DNA of 62,500 nt from Chrysomallon squamiferum (taxonomy: Eukaryota; Mollusca; Gastropoda; Neomphalida; Peltospiridae). The stretch spans positions 6,720,029-6,782,528 of the forward strand of contig CM022668.1 in assembly GCA_012295275.1 (NCBI GenBank), written 5' to 3'. Shown piece by piece: positions 17,230 to 52,842 of the stretch. A program made the position numbers and the translations under genes. The stretch's first letter is position 1. Every line of letters starts with the position of its first letter. Under the pieces are notes generated by a model, which saw only the letters and a program-made list of their open reading frames with translations, made no database searches and had not been told where the DNA came from.

Positions 17230-18045
17230 ACTGAAGTTTTCTTAAATAGATCCTGTTTTTTAAATAGAATTTCTTGAATGGACATTCTTTATTGCAATCT
17301 ATTATTTTTTTAATCAATCTTAGTTTAATAAATTCTTTGTTTGAAGATTCCGTTTCGTTAATAGTTCTGTTTTCTTTTTAATAGAGTGTCTATTTAATAG
17401 ATCATCAGCTGTTTCTTTAATATTCGCTCTTTCTTTAATATTCGCTGTTTCTTAAGTAGAATCTCGTTTGTTAATATATACTGTTTCTTTAACATATTTT
17501 ATTTATTTATTAGACCGTTTATTTTGTAGATCCTGTTTCTTTAATAGACAATCTTTCTGCAATAGATCCTTTGATAAGATTCTCATTTTAATCGATTTTC
17601 TCTCTAAAGAACCTATTTCTTTAATATATTATTTTCTAAAGAACCTGGTTCTTTTATTTAGTACATTCTGTTTATTTAATAAATTCTCTCTTTTTCTTTC
17701 TTAATAGTGCCAGTGTCTCTAAAGTTTTTCTTTTTTAATGGACCCTGCTTTAATATATTCTTTTTAATACATTATTTCTTTAATAAATTAATATTCTGTT
17801 TCTTTAATAAAGTATCTTTATTTCGTGAACCCCCTTTCTATAACAGATTCCTCTTCTTTAAAGAACAGATTTCTTTAACAGATTCTCTATGTTCAAAGAA
17901 CCCATTTCTCTAGATTCCGTTTCTTTAAAGAAGAAATTTCTTTATTATATTCAGTTTCTTTAAAGAAATCATTTCTTTAATAGATTATCTTTCTTGACCG
18001 TGTTTCTTTAACAGATTTCTTTTCTTAAATAATCCTCTTTCTTAT
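17230..18045 (-). repeat. Degenerate tail-side minisatellite, inverted copy
   Basis: Same motif family as 10270-11280 (minus-strand CTATTAAAGAAACAGAATC-like units). It follows the tail exon of the fragment at 18050-18146. Confidence 0.85.
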
Positions 18046-18049
18046 TTGA

Positions 18050-18146
18050 TTAAAAAGCTGGATTATCTCGACCTTGTTTCTCTGTTCTCGCCTTGTCAGA
18101 CTCTACTTCTAGAATCTTTGATGATGCAAAATCTTTTCGTTGTTTC
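18050..18146 (-). pseudogene. Fragment E: tail exon with lost splice acceptor
   Basis: 97 nt. Open frame KQRKDFASSKILEVESDKAR, then TEKQGRDNPAF and stop, matching gene B. The acceptor reads CTGATG|G where all other copies have CTGAAG|G, so the AG is gone. Unspliced and without an intact upstream gene, it is unlikely to be expressed. Confidence 0.85.
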
Positions 18147-18295
18147 CATCAGAGCAAAAGAATATATTCATTAACAGAGAGACACTTATGCAAACATAAA
18201 AAAGTATGCAGAAATACAGGAAAAGATATAAAGAACATTTTTAAAAAGTTCTTATTATTCTTGCAGCAGTTATTATTATTATTATTATTATTATT

Positions 18296-18327
<32 letters not shown>

Positions 18328-18330
18328 TAC

Positions 18331-18418
18331 CTCTGTTTTATAATGTAATACGTAACTCCAGCCCCGATCAGCAGCAACAACACCACTGTTATTAGAACTA
18401 CGACTCCATTGCTGCTTT
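18331..18418 (-). pseudogene. Fragment E: transmembrane exon
   Basis: 88 nt, phase 1 to 2, intact frame SSNGVVVLITVVLLLLIGAG, VTYYIIKQR; acceptor TTTTAAG, donor AGAG|GTAATG. It belongs to the decayed minus-strand fragment between 18050 and 18935. Confidence 0.85.
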
Positions 18419-18767
18419 CTTAAAAGAACAAAAGTTGAAAAGAAAAAGAAAGAAACAATATTTACATAGTTGACACTAGCAACATGAAAACAAAAAACTT
18501 GCGAAAATACTAAATTGTAGCTGATGATTATAACAAGAGTAAGAAAACGGGTGTAGTAATCAAGAGAATGATGAAATATAACACAATTACTTCTGCTGCT
18601 ACTACTGTGTTGGTGTAAGTGATAATTTCATTGGTTATTTTAGATTACTTTGCTGGTAAAACACCTCAAAACAAACAACAGACAGAAAAACAAAAGAGAT
18701 AAGATGATAAAGATAACAGGAAGAAGGAAAATAATAATGGTGATGGTGCTGAAGATGATAACGATAC

Positions 18768-18935
18768 CTGTTCATTTGCCCATCTGACCTAGTTTTATTC
18801 TTCATTTCTGTGCCAGTCTCTTCTCCGGCACGGGTCGGCTACACAGCCTTTTCTCCGTTATAAAAGAGGTGCCTCTTCCACATGAGACAGTGCACACACT
18901 CGATATAGTTTCCCAGCTATTCCGTTCACCAGAAA
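18768..18935 (-). pseudogene. Fragment E: broken Z-type TSP1 exon
   Basis: It reads SGERNSWETISSVC, TVSCGRGTSFITEKRLC, SRPVPEKRL, then loses frame. About 13 bases (the AGAACATGTCGTG of intact copies) are deleted, and several later codons are changed (AATAAAACTAGG for AACAGAACTGAA). Its last ~47 bases recur, mutations included, on the plus strand at 19758-19804. Confidence 0.88.
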
Positions 18936-19009
18936 CTAAATAAGTAAATAAGTAAATAAAATACTAAAAGATATAAATATAATATATCCAGATACTATGC
19001 TGTTATGCA

Positions 19010-19557
19010 GACGCTGTACTTGTATATTTCTAGACACAGTTTTTGTGTATCTGTAGACATTTTTCTCATATAACTGAAATTATTACCATCATCAATAATA
19101 ATAATAATAATAATAATAATGAAGATAAACATGTGTGCTACTCAGAATCTAGTAATATGTCTAATTTTTTTTTTTTTTTAATTATCTATGTCCATTTTTT
19201 TTTTTTTTCTTAACTTGTGTATAATATATATTCTTGGTTTATATATAATTATTTATGCATATAGCAGGACGTGAAAAAAAGTTATTATTTCAAATTGATT
19301 TATTTATTTTAAAACAGGGGGTGAGGAAAAAAATGTACAACAAGTTTGCGGTTTTTAGTCTAAAAAGCAAAAAGATATTATCGCAAACAGAATTTAATTA
19401 AACAAATGGTTTCTTAAAAAAAAAATATATATATATATATATATATTGATATTAGTATCACAGACAGTCAGCAGTTGCTGTGGACAATAAAGTTATGAGC
19501 TTTTGTAAGTTAAAATCAATAAAATTTCTTTGTTCTGTTCCATGTTTTCTTCTTTCC

Positions 19558-19593
<36 letters not shown>

Positions 19594-19757
19594 GTTTTTC
19601 ATCTTTTCAAAACTGGAAGAAAATAGCTATAATTATACTTATACTCACACAAAACAGATGAACACACACACAGACACACATACACATACATAACATACAT
19701 ATGCATACATATACACATATATACACACACAGATATAAACGTTCATAAATAAGTATT
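19010..19757. other. Junction region: minisatellite remnant, poly-T runs, inverted 3' flank
   Basis: A remnant of the ~25 bp minisatellite (about 19010-19075), (TAA)n, long T runs near 19168-19209 and 19560-19589, and sequence matching the downstream flank of gene B (39470-40140) in plus orientation. No gene. It separates the head-to-head fragments E and F. Confidence 0.65.
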
Positions 19758-19804
19758 GGCACAGAAATGAAGAATAAAACTAGGTCAGATGGGCAAATGA
19801 ACAG
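19758..19804 (+). pseudogene. Fragment F: 3' end of a TSP1 exon
   Basis: GGCACAGAAATGAAGAATAA and onward: the C-terminal part of an X/Z-type exon followed by GTATTG and the usual post-exon intron. It shares with 18768-18815 the changes that destroy the CTGTE..NRTEIC reading, so the two are inverted copies made after the damage. Confidence 0.85.
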
Positions 19805-20114
19805 GTATTGTTGTCATCATCATTATTTTTCTTCTTCCCGCTTTCTTAATCATCTTAACTATTTTGTTTTTGATATTGTTGTTGTTGTTATTGTTTGTTG
19901 AAGAAAAACAACCTGGATCAGTGTGTTGGAAAACTGGATTACGGATAAGTGGATGCAAATCTATGGTATCAAAAACCTTTTAATTCATTTTTTTTTTTTT
20001 TTTTTTTTACTATTAATTAATTAATTAATCTATTTATTTATTTACTTATTATGCCCTTTTTATTATTTATTCTTCTTCTTTTATTATTATTAATTATTAT
20101 TTTTTTAAATTTAG

Positions 20115-20308
20115 TTTCTGGTTCATGGGGCAACTGGGCCACTGTGTTGAGAGTGTTTAATGTTTTTGTGAACAAGGCACAGTTGTTGTATTAGAGAGAA
20201 GGCTGTGTGACCAACCCCTACTGGAGTCTGGAATGGAAAAATGTAGTGGCTCAGAAATGAAGAACAGAGCAGAAATATGTCAGATGCGATCATGTACAGC
20301 TTCTTCCT
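20115..20308 (+). pseudogene. Fragment F: broken last Y-type TSP1 exon
   Basis: Acceptor AAATTTAG. It starts SGSWGNWATVLRV, where intact copies have CSVSCGQG, but the CSVSCG coding region has substitutions and a 1-base deletion, and a TAG interrupts VVKES (TTGTATTAGAG). The later part matches QPLLESGMEKCSGSEMKNR. It ends like the penultimate exon of genes B and C (SCTASS). Confidence 0.88.
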
Positions 20309-20329
20309 GTGAAATCAGTCATTATTGTC

Positions 20330-20400
20330 ATTGCAGTTAAAGAAATGCGAAAATCAGTTGCTGTGCACAGGTTTGCAGCATCTTTACTTGCTGTTAGTGC
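20330..20400 (+). pseudogene. Fragment F: fused scrap of A-type TSP1 domain 1
   Basis: AAAGAAATGCGAAAATCAGT, then TTTGCAGCATCTTTACTTGC: the 3' end of the gene A first TSP1 exon and its intron start, placed directly after a Y-type exon of the other family. A recombination scar joining A-type to B/C-type sequence. Confidence 0.8.
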
Positions 20401-20410
20401 ATATATATAC

Positions 20411-20415
<5 letters not shown>

Positions 20416-20475
<60 letters not shown>
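20416..20475. repeat. (GA)n microsatellite
   Basis: About thirty GA units between fragment F and block R copy 3. It corresponds, inverted, to the (CT)n tract of the gene A intron, and the CRE/TATA module expected before block R is missing exactly here. Confidence 0.95.
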
Positions 20476-20476
<1 letters not shown>

Positions 20477-21446
20477 GAAAATAATTATGAGATATATTGT
20501 AAGTTTAAAACTAAAATAACAACAACAATAATAAATATATAAATAAATAAACAAACAAAATAATGACAATTATTATTATTATTATTATTATAATTAACAG
20601 AATTAAATAATGTTTGACCTTGTAAATTTATTTCTTCTTGAAACATTTAAAAACGCAGAGGTCAATGAAACGAACGGATAAACAATGAAATAACTATTTA
20701 TTTAATTTCTTTTAAATTTTTATTTTTTTTATAATTTAATAATAATAATGTATTACAGATGCATAAAAATAGTTAAATATATCTAAACAGACTACCAAAT
20801 TCTTACCGTCTATTTGTGTGTGTTTTTTGTTTGACTTTCTGAAGAAAATAAAAGGTCAAGGACATTTAAGTTGAGTGACCAACCTTGTTTAATTATTATT
20901 ATTACTACTAATAATAATGCTAATATTATTTGATGAACTGAATTGAAATCGCCGGATTTTCTTATGTTCAGAATTCGATCTCACTGCAAGCTCACTTTAT
21001 TCAAAGTATTGTTTTAAATTAGGAACACATTTCTATTAAGGTCCTACCCGACGGCACATCAATCTAACCTAAATATGCTAATTACGAAAATGAAAATTAC
21101 GCTCCCGTCATGACGTAACAAAATAAAAAAAAGATAAAAAAAAGAAGAAGATCATCCGCCATTTTTAATGGATGGTCTATTATTTCAGAAACTTAAATGA
21201 AGTGATTCAAGTTGAAAAATAATAATCTGTAGTATAAATTTGGAAATATTATCAATATTATTATTTTTATCAGACTGTTTGAATAATAATTTAAAACTGA
21301 TTTCTATATTGTAAAACGTAAGTATATTCTTTTTCAATACAGACTATTATTGTTAATGTATTTACGACAAATTATTATTTTTTCTTTCTATCTTTTTGAC
21401 TTTACTTATTTATTTATTTATTATTCCTATTATTATTATTATTAGT

Positions 21447-21484
<38 letters not shown>

Positions 21485-21800
21485 TTAATGAAATATAGAA
21501 TATAAAGTCTAGACATAAAAGTACTTTTTCTAAATTCACGAGGAATTCCAGTAAGAATGGTATTTTGGTATACAGAGGATCGAGAAAACAACTCATATAA
21601 CCAAACTCTGGCTAAATGCAAATCTTTTAAATACATTAGACTCAGACAGACTGACAGATAGATACACTGACGGACAGACATGTTAAATTAATTCGTTTTA
21701 ACAGTAAATAACAATAACAACAACAACAACAACAACAATAAATTAAAGATGAAATATTCTAAAACTAATTTCTTAAGACATGCACATAAATGCATACAAA
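20475..21800 (+). repeat. Upstream block R, copy 3 (promoter-less)
   Basis: It begins at ACGAAAATAATTATGAGATA, the middle of the presumed non-coding first exon (donor TATATT|GTAAGT at about 20501), and continues as in 43340-44630. The CRE and TATA region present in copies 1, 2 and 4 is absent. It lies upstream of the gene B signal exon. (GTA)n near 21450-21480. Confidence 0.8.
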
Positions 21801-21830
21801 CATACGTATATATATATATATATATATATA

Positions 21831-22000
21831 GCGATAGATATAAATGTAAACCAAATAGTAGATGTAGTTCAGATCTGAACAGGATTGATTTATAACAGAA
21901 GAAGAAGTAGAAAAGTATAAAAATAAGAAAATGAAAACAGAAAAAAAGACCTATTAAGAAATTTTTACATTAAAAATCTTCTTGAATAATTAGTTTTATT
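21831..22000 (+). pseudogene. Remnant of N-terminal domain exon 2 end plus intron
   Basis: GCGATAGATATAAATGTAAA matches the last codons and donor of exon 2 (24211-24230), followed by intron-2-like sequence. It sits upstream of, not after, the gene B signal exon. The same remnant stands at 44711 before the gene C signal exon. Confidence 0.75.
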
Positions 22001-22100
22001 GTTTCGTTGCAGTTACTGAGCTAACGGTTTTAGTAAATGGTTTTTATGTATTATGTGTGTATCTATGCATATATGTGTGTGCATGTATATGTTTATATAT

Positions 22101-22153
<53 letters not shown>
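22101..22153. repeat. (GATA)n microsatellite
   Basis: About thirteen GATA units just upstream of the gene B signal exon. Confidence 0.95.
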
Positions 22154-22155
<2 letters not shown>

Positions 22156-22213
22156 TGCATACATACATATATAGATAAATACAATGCCTATATGCATTTC
22201 TTTTCAGATAAAC

Positions 22214-38393
<16,180 letters not shown>

Positions 38394-38399
38394 TCAAAT

Positions 38400-39150
38400 A
38401 AGAAAGAGGATTATTTAAGAAAAGAAATCTGTTAAAGAAACAGGGTCAAGAAAGATAATCTGTTAAAGAAATGATTTCTTTAAAGAAATGGCTTCTTTAA
38501 AAAAACTGAATCTAATAAAGAAATTTCTTCTTTAAAGAAAAGGAATCTAGAGAAATGAGTTCTTTGAACATAGAGAATCTGTTAAAGAAATCTGTTCTTT
38601 AAAGAAGCGGAATCTGTTATAGAAAGGGGGTTCACGAAATAAAGATAATTTATTAAAGAAACAGAATATTAATTTATTAAAGAAATAATCTATTAAAAAG
38701 AATATATTAAAGCAACAGGGTCCATTAAAAAAGAAAATCTGTTACAGACACTGGCACTATTAAGAAAGAAAAAGAGAGAATTTATTAAATAAACAGAATG
38801 TACTAAAGAAAAGAACCAGATTCTTTAGAAAATAATATATTAAAGAAATAGGTTCTTTAGAGAGAAAATCGATTAAAATGAGAATCTCATCAAAGAATCT
38901 ATTGCAGAAAGATTGTCTATTAAACAAACAGGATCTACAAAATTATTAAAGAAAGTGAATATATTAAAGAAACAGCTGATGATCTATTAAATAGACACTC
39001 TATTAAAAAGAAAACACAACTATTAACGAAACGGAATCTTCAAACAAAGAATCTATTAAACTAAGATTCATTAAAAAAATAATATATTGCAATAAAGAGT
39101 GTTTATTAAAGAACATCTATTTTTAAAACAGGATCTATTTAAGAAAACTT
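38400..39150 (+). repeat. Degenerate ~18-25 bp minisatellite after gene B
   Basis: Units like CTATTAAAGAAACAGAATCT. It starts right after the stop codon, so the mature 3' UTR may consist largely of it. Confidence 0.85.
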
Positions 39151-39501
39151 CAGTTATCGTTGATAATTATGAAGTGGACTATGAATAGTCAAATCATATT
39201 TTCAAAATTGTAGAGAAGATAGTTTTGCTTTGTCAGCATCGTGATAATTTCTGAACCATGCTAACATTAGAGTGTAGTATCTCAAGGTTATCTAAATGAA
39301 ATAATAAAATTAACTAAAAAACGTTCAAAGCAGTAAATTTTATTGAATCAATTACAAATACATTGTACAAGTAAAAACTGATATTTTGAATTATAGTTAT
39401 GTCAATATTATTTTTAAAAATTATATATTTTAATAACTACTACTACTATTACTACTATTACTGCTACTACTATTGGAATTATTACCATCATCATCATCAT
39501 C

Positions 39502-39554
<53 letters not shown>

Positions 39555-39967
39555 TAAAAATAATAATAATATTAATAATAATAAAAATGAAAGATAAACA
39601 TGTGTGCTACTCAGAATTTAGTAATATGTCTAATTTTAAAAAAAAAGTTTGCTATTTCCATTTTCTTAAATTGTTTCTTTACTTGTATATAATATATATC
39701 CCGTTACGTATAATTATTTATGCATATATGAATATATATATAAAAAAAAGTTATTATTTTATTTATTTATTTATTTTAAAATAAAAAACGTACAACAAGT
39801 GTGCGGTTTTAGTCCAAAAAGAAAAGAGCTATTTATTATCATCTAATTAAAAAAAAATTATATATATATATATATATCAAAAAGTATATAATATGTATAT
39901 GAATAAGTATATATATATATGAATATGAATGAATATATATATATATAGATATGAATAAGTATATATG

Positions 39968-40031
<64 letters not shown>

Positions 40032-40150
40032 GCTTTTGATATTACTAATGACATACAGTCAGCAACTATAGTGGACAATAAAGTTAAAACTTTTTGCAAA
40101 TTAAAATCAATAAAATTTCTATGTTCTGTTCCAGGTTTTCTTCTTTAATT
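39151..40150 (+). other. 3' flank of gene B, no gene seen
   Basis: (TAA)n at about 39502-39550, (TA)n near 39970-40030, and the flank sequence shared with 19060-19560 and 51480-51970. The junction to the truncated gene A' lies near 40145-40170, just after TCTGTTCCAGGTTTTCTTC. Confidence 0.65.
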
Positions 40151-40310
40151 TTTGTTTTATATATTATTATTACTATTTTTGATGATAACAATAACAATAA
40201 GAACAACAACAGCAACAACAAAAACAAAATTGAAAATAAATAAATAAATAAATGAAAACAATGTCACACTTCTGTGCTGTTTTTAATATGTAATAAAACT
40301 AATAACTTAC

Positions 40311-43144
<2,834 letters not shown>

Positions 43145-43232
43145 TCCTTCGCCAGCAAAGTTTCTCCTGTTATCTTAATTATTTCTTCAACAAATTATCT
43201 AAAATTTATCATGTTTGATTTTTCAATCACAG

Positions 43233-43283
43233 CCTTTTTATACCGCCAAAAATTACGTCAAACAGTATATGTACGTGACGTCA
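43233..43283. promoter_or_regulatory. Divergent promoter between gene A' and gene C
   Basis: Minus-strand TATAAAAAGG (plus 43233-43242) and CRE TGACGTCA (43276-43283). Minus side: A' first exon. Plus side: conserved segment with CAGTGAGTGTTGGAGCG and donor TATATT|GTAAGT near 43367, probably a non-coding exon leading to the gene C signal exon. Confidence 0.6.
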
Positions 43284-43437
43284 TTCATACTAATAATATT
43301 AATCTGTGTCAGTGAGTGTTGGAGCGTTCTTTTGAAAACACGAAAATAATTATAAGAGATATATTGTAAGTAAAAACTAAAATAACAACAACAAGAAGAA
43401 GAAATATATAAATAAATAAACAAACAAAATAATGACA

Positions 43438-43482
<45 letters not shown>

Positions 43483-44255
43483 TTGTTTGTTTGTTAGGGC
43501 AAATCATAAGACTAATCTTAATTTTTTTACAATTTTTATTTATTTTTATAATTTAATAATAATAATGTATTATAGATGCATAAAAATAATTAAATATGTC
43601 TAAATAGACTATCAAATTCTTACCGTGTATATGTGTGTGTTTTTTGTTTGACTTTCTGAAGAAAATAAAAGGTCAAGGACATTTAAGTTCAGTGACCAAC
43701 CTTTTTTAATTATTATTATTACTACTAATAATAATGCTAATATTATTTGATGAACTGAATAGGAATCGCCGGGTTTTCTTATGTTCAGAATTATATTTCA
43801 TTGCAAGCTCACTTTATTCAAAGTATTGTTTTAAATTAGGAACACATTTCTATTAAGTTCCTACACGACGGCACATCAATCTAACCTAAATATGCTAATT
43901 ACGAAAATGAAAATTACGCTCCCGTCATGACGTAACAAAAAAAAAAAAAAAAAAAGAAGATCATCCGCCATTTTTAATGGATGGTCTATTATTTCAGAAA
44001 CTTAAATGAAGTGATTCAAGTTGAAAAATAATAATCTGTAGTATAAATTTGGAAACATTATTAACATTATTATTTTTATCAGACTCTTTGACTAATAATT
44101 TAAAACTGATTTCTAAATTGTAAAACGTAAGTATATTCTTTTTCCATACAGTTATATTTAATGTATTTACGACAAATTATTATTTTTGTCTTTCTATCTT
44201 TTTGACTTTATTTATTTATTTATATATTATTCCTATTATTATTATTATTATTAGT

Positions 44256-44296
<41 letters not shown>

Positions 44297-44630
44297 ATGA
44301 AATATAGAATATAAAGTCTAGACATAAGAGTACTTTTTCTAAACTCAGTTAACTGGAATATCACGAGGAATTCCAGTAAGAATGGTATTTTGGTATACAG
44401 AGGATCGAGAAAACAACTCATATAACCAAACTGTGGCTAAATGCAAATCTTTTAAATACATATAGACTCAGACAGACTGACAGATAGATACACTGACGGA
44501 CAGACATGCTAAATTAATTCGTTTTAACAGTAAATAACAACAATAACAACAACAACAACAACAACAATAAATTAAAGATGAAATATTCTAAAACTAATTT
44601 CTTAAGACATACACACAAATGCATACAAAC
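43284..44630 (+). repeat. Upstream block R, copy 4
   Basis: Between the promoter module and the gene C signal exon. (TTA)n 43438-43482; GTCATGACGTAAC near 43924 and GCCATTTTTAATGG near 43968; (GTA)n 44255-44295. Confidence 0.8.
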
Positions 44631-44653
44631 ATATATATAGATATATAGACAGA

Positions 44654-44670
<17 letters not shown>

Positions 44671-44712
<42 letters not shown>

Positions 44713-44900
44713 CGATAGATCTAAATGTAAGCCCAATACTAGATGTAGTTCAGATTTGAACAGGATTGATTTAACAGAAGAAGAAGCAGTAGAGTATAAA
44801 AATAAGAACAAATCTTCTTGAAGAATTAGTTTTATTTTTTCGTTGACATTACTGAGCTAACGGTTTTAGTAAATGTTTTTTATGTATTATCTGTGTATCT
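44671..44900 (+). pseudogene. (TA)n and remnant of N-terminal domain exon 2 end
   Basis: (TA)n 44671-44710, then AGCGATAGATCTAAATGTAAG, the last codons and donor of exon 2, followed by intron-2-like sequence. All of this lies upstream of the gene C signal exon. Parallel to 21831. Confidence 0.8.
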
Positions 44901-44992
44901 AAGCATATGTGTTTAATAAACATATTTATATATATATATGCATACATACATAGATAAATACAATGCCTATATGCAATTATTTTCAGATAAAA

Positions 44993-50315
<5,323 letters not shown>

Positions 50316-50334
50316 TGAAATAAGAAAGAGGATT

Positions 50335-51480
50335 ATTTAAATATGTTAAAGAAACAGGGTGAAGAAAGACGATCTATTAAAGAAACAAGGTTTATTAAAG
50401 CTACACAATCTATTAAAGAAATGATTTCTTTAAGCAAACAGAATTTATTAAACAAATGTTTTCTTTAAAGAAACAGAATTTATTAAAGAAATGGGTTCTT
50501 TAAAGAAACAGAATTTATTAAAGAAATGGGTTCTTTAAAGAAACGGAATCGAGAGAAATGGGTTCTTTGAACATACAGAATCTGTTAAAGAAATCTGTTC
50601 TTTAAAGAACCTGTATCTGTTATAGAAAGGGGTCCACCAAAGAAAGATAGTATATTATAGAAACAGAATTTGTTCATGAAACAGAATCCTAAGGAAAGGG
50701 GATATATTAAAGAAACAGAATCTGTTTAAAGATTTTATTTATTAACGTCATAATCTATTAAAAAGAATATATTAAAGAAACAGAGTGTATTAAAAAAGAA
50801 AATCTGTTACAGAAACTGGCAGTATTAAAAAAGGAAAAGAGTTAATTTATTAAATAAAGAAAAGGAATTTGTTATAGAAAAAGACTTTATTGAAAAAAAG
50901 TTTTAAAGAAAAATAATCTATTAAGGAAATTTTTATATTACAAGAACATAATATATTAAAAACAGGTTTTATTAAAGAAAATCTATCAACGACACATTGT
51001 ATATTAATAAAGGCAATCTCTTAAATAAACAGATTTTAATAAAGAAAGAAATCTATTAAAGAAACAGGTTCTTTTATAAATAAATCTATTAAAGAAATAA
51101 GTTCTTTAAAGAGAAATCCATTAAAGAGAGGATCTATAAAAGAATCTATTGCAGAAAGATGGTCTATTAAAGAAAACATATTAAACAAACAGGCTCTGTA
51201 AAATAAATGGTCTAATAAATAAATAAAATCTGTTAAAAAAGACTTGATATATTAACAAGAGAGAATCTGTTTAAGAAACAGCGACTATTAAAGACAGAGA
51301 ATATATTAAGAAAACAGAAGCAGATAATCTATTAAAAAGGAAACAGAACTATTAAAGATACGGAATCTTCAAACTAAGAATCTATTAAAGAAATAAGATT
51401 CATTAAAAAAAAAAATAATAGATAGCAAAAAGAGTGTCCGTTAAAGAAATTCTATTTATAAAACAGGATCTATTTATGTA
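50335..51480 (+). repeat. Degenerate minisatellite after gene C
   Basis: Longest version of the CTATTAAAGAAACAGAATC-like array, directly after the stop codon. Confidence 0.85.
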
Positions 51481-52021
51481 ACATTTAATTACGCTGATGA
51501 CTATGAAGTGGGCTCAGCCTAGTCAAATCATATTTTCAAAATTTTATAGAAGCTAATTTTGTTTTGTCAGCATCGTGATACTTTCTGTATCCGTGCTAAC
51601 ATGAATGAGTTGTATCTCATGTTTATCTACATGAAATAATAAAATTAACGAAAAAACGTTCAAAGCAGTAACTCCTACTGGTACTAGTATTGGTATTATT
51701 ACCATCCTCATAATAATAATTGATTATGTTATTTATTTATCTATCTAGATACATTTATTTATTTTAAGATAATATAAGGTACAACAAGAGTGCGTTTAAG
51801 TCCAAAAAGCAAGCAGCTATGTATCATCATCTAATTAAAAACAATTATATGTATATATACGTATTCATATTACTAATCACAGACAGTCAGCAATTGCAGT
51901 GGACAGTGAAGTGAAGAGCTTTTGTAAATTAAAATCAATAAATTTACTTTTGTTGTCTTCTGGGTTTTCTTCTTTGAGTTCTATTATTTTATTTTTTATT
52001 TACTTTATTTTTTTTTTTCAT
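51481..52021 (+). other. 3' flank of gene C, end of the duplicated locus
   Basis: Shares the flank found after gene B (CTTTTGTAAATTAAAATCAA region near 51918). No gene. Similarity to the rest of the locus largely ends at about 52.0k. Confidence 0.6.
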
Positions 52022-52262
52022 GTTCTTCAAAACTGGAAGAAAATAGTGATAATTGTAACTACTGTTCTTATACTCACACACAGAGACACATACACACACA
52101 CACACGCATACATATGTACATATACACACAGATAAATACGTTCATAGACACATACATTCATTTACATGCATAATATGTATGCGTGTGTGTGTATGTGTCT
52201 CTGTGTGTGAGTATAAGAACAGTAGTTACAATTATCACTATTTTCTTCCAGTTTTGAAGAAC
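52022..52262. repeat. Near-perfect hairpin, ~90-bp arms
   Basis: 52022-52114 and 52174-52262 are reverse complements apart from one extra CA in the left arm. Landmarks GTTCTTCAAAACTGGAAG and, in the right arm, CTTCCAGTTTTGAAGAAC. The loop is ~60 nt. No TSP1 sequence is involved. Confidence 0.92.
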
Positions 52263-52312
52263 TCACTTAATGCTGGATAAAAGATAGCTGAGGTCTTCTT
52301 ATTTCAAACTGA

Positions 52313-52315
<3 letters not shown>

Positions 52316-52392
<77 letters not shown>

Positions 52393-52436
52393 CAATAATA
52401 ATAATAATAAAAATAATAATAATAATAAAACAGCAT
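52316..52436. repeat. (AAT)n microsatellite
   Basis: (AAT)n at about 52316-52388 with an imperfect continuation to about 52430. Confidence 0.95.
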
Positions 52437-52842
52437 TAAAAAACTAATTTATACATTTTCAGTTTTCAGCTGATGTATTGTAGTATAAATACATAAACAT
52501 GCAAAATAGCTGGGGGTTTTTGTTAGTTTTTTGTTTTGTTTTTGTCATTAAATACATTCATTAATTAATGCAGTTTCAATTTATGACTTTAAATCTAAAT
52601 AAATAAATAAAGACATATCTATGAATGTATTATAACTACTACTAGTACTGGTCAATAAAACAATATATATTAAGAAACTACAGTCAATTTTTTTTTCTTC
52701 ACTTCCAGATGAGAGACACATTATATATATATATATATAAACTAATTTTGAAGGATATTACTGTAACAAAAACATAAATTAATAAATACAAAATTATAAT
52801 AATAATAAATAAAAATAAATAAAATAAAAATAAAATACGTAC

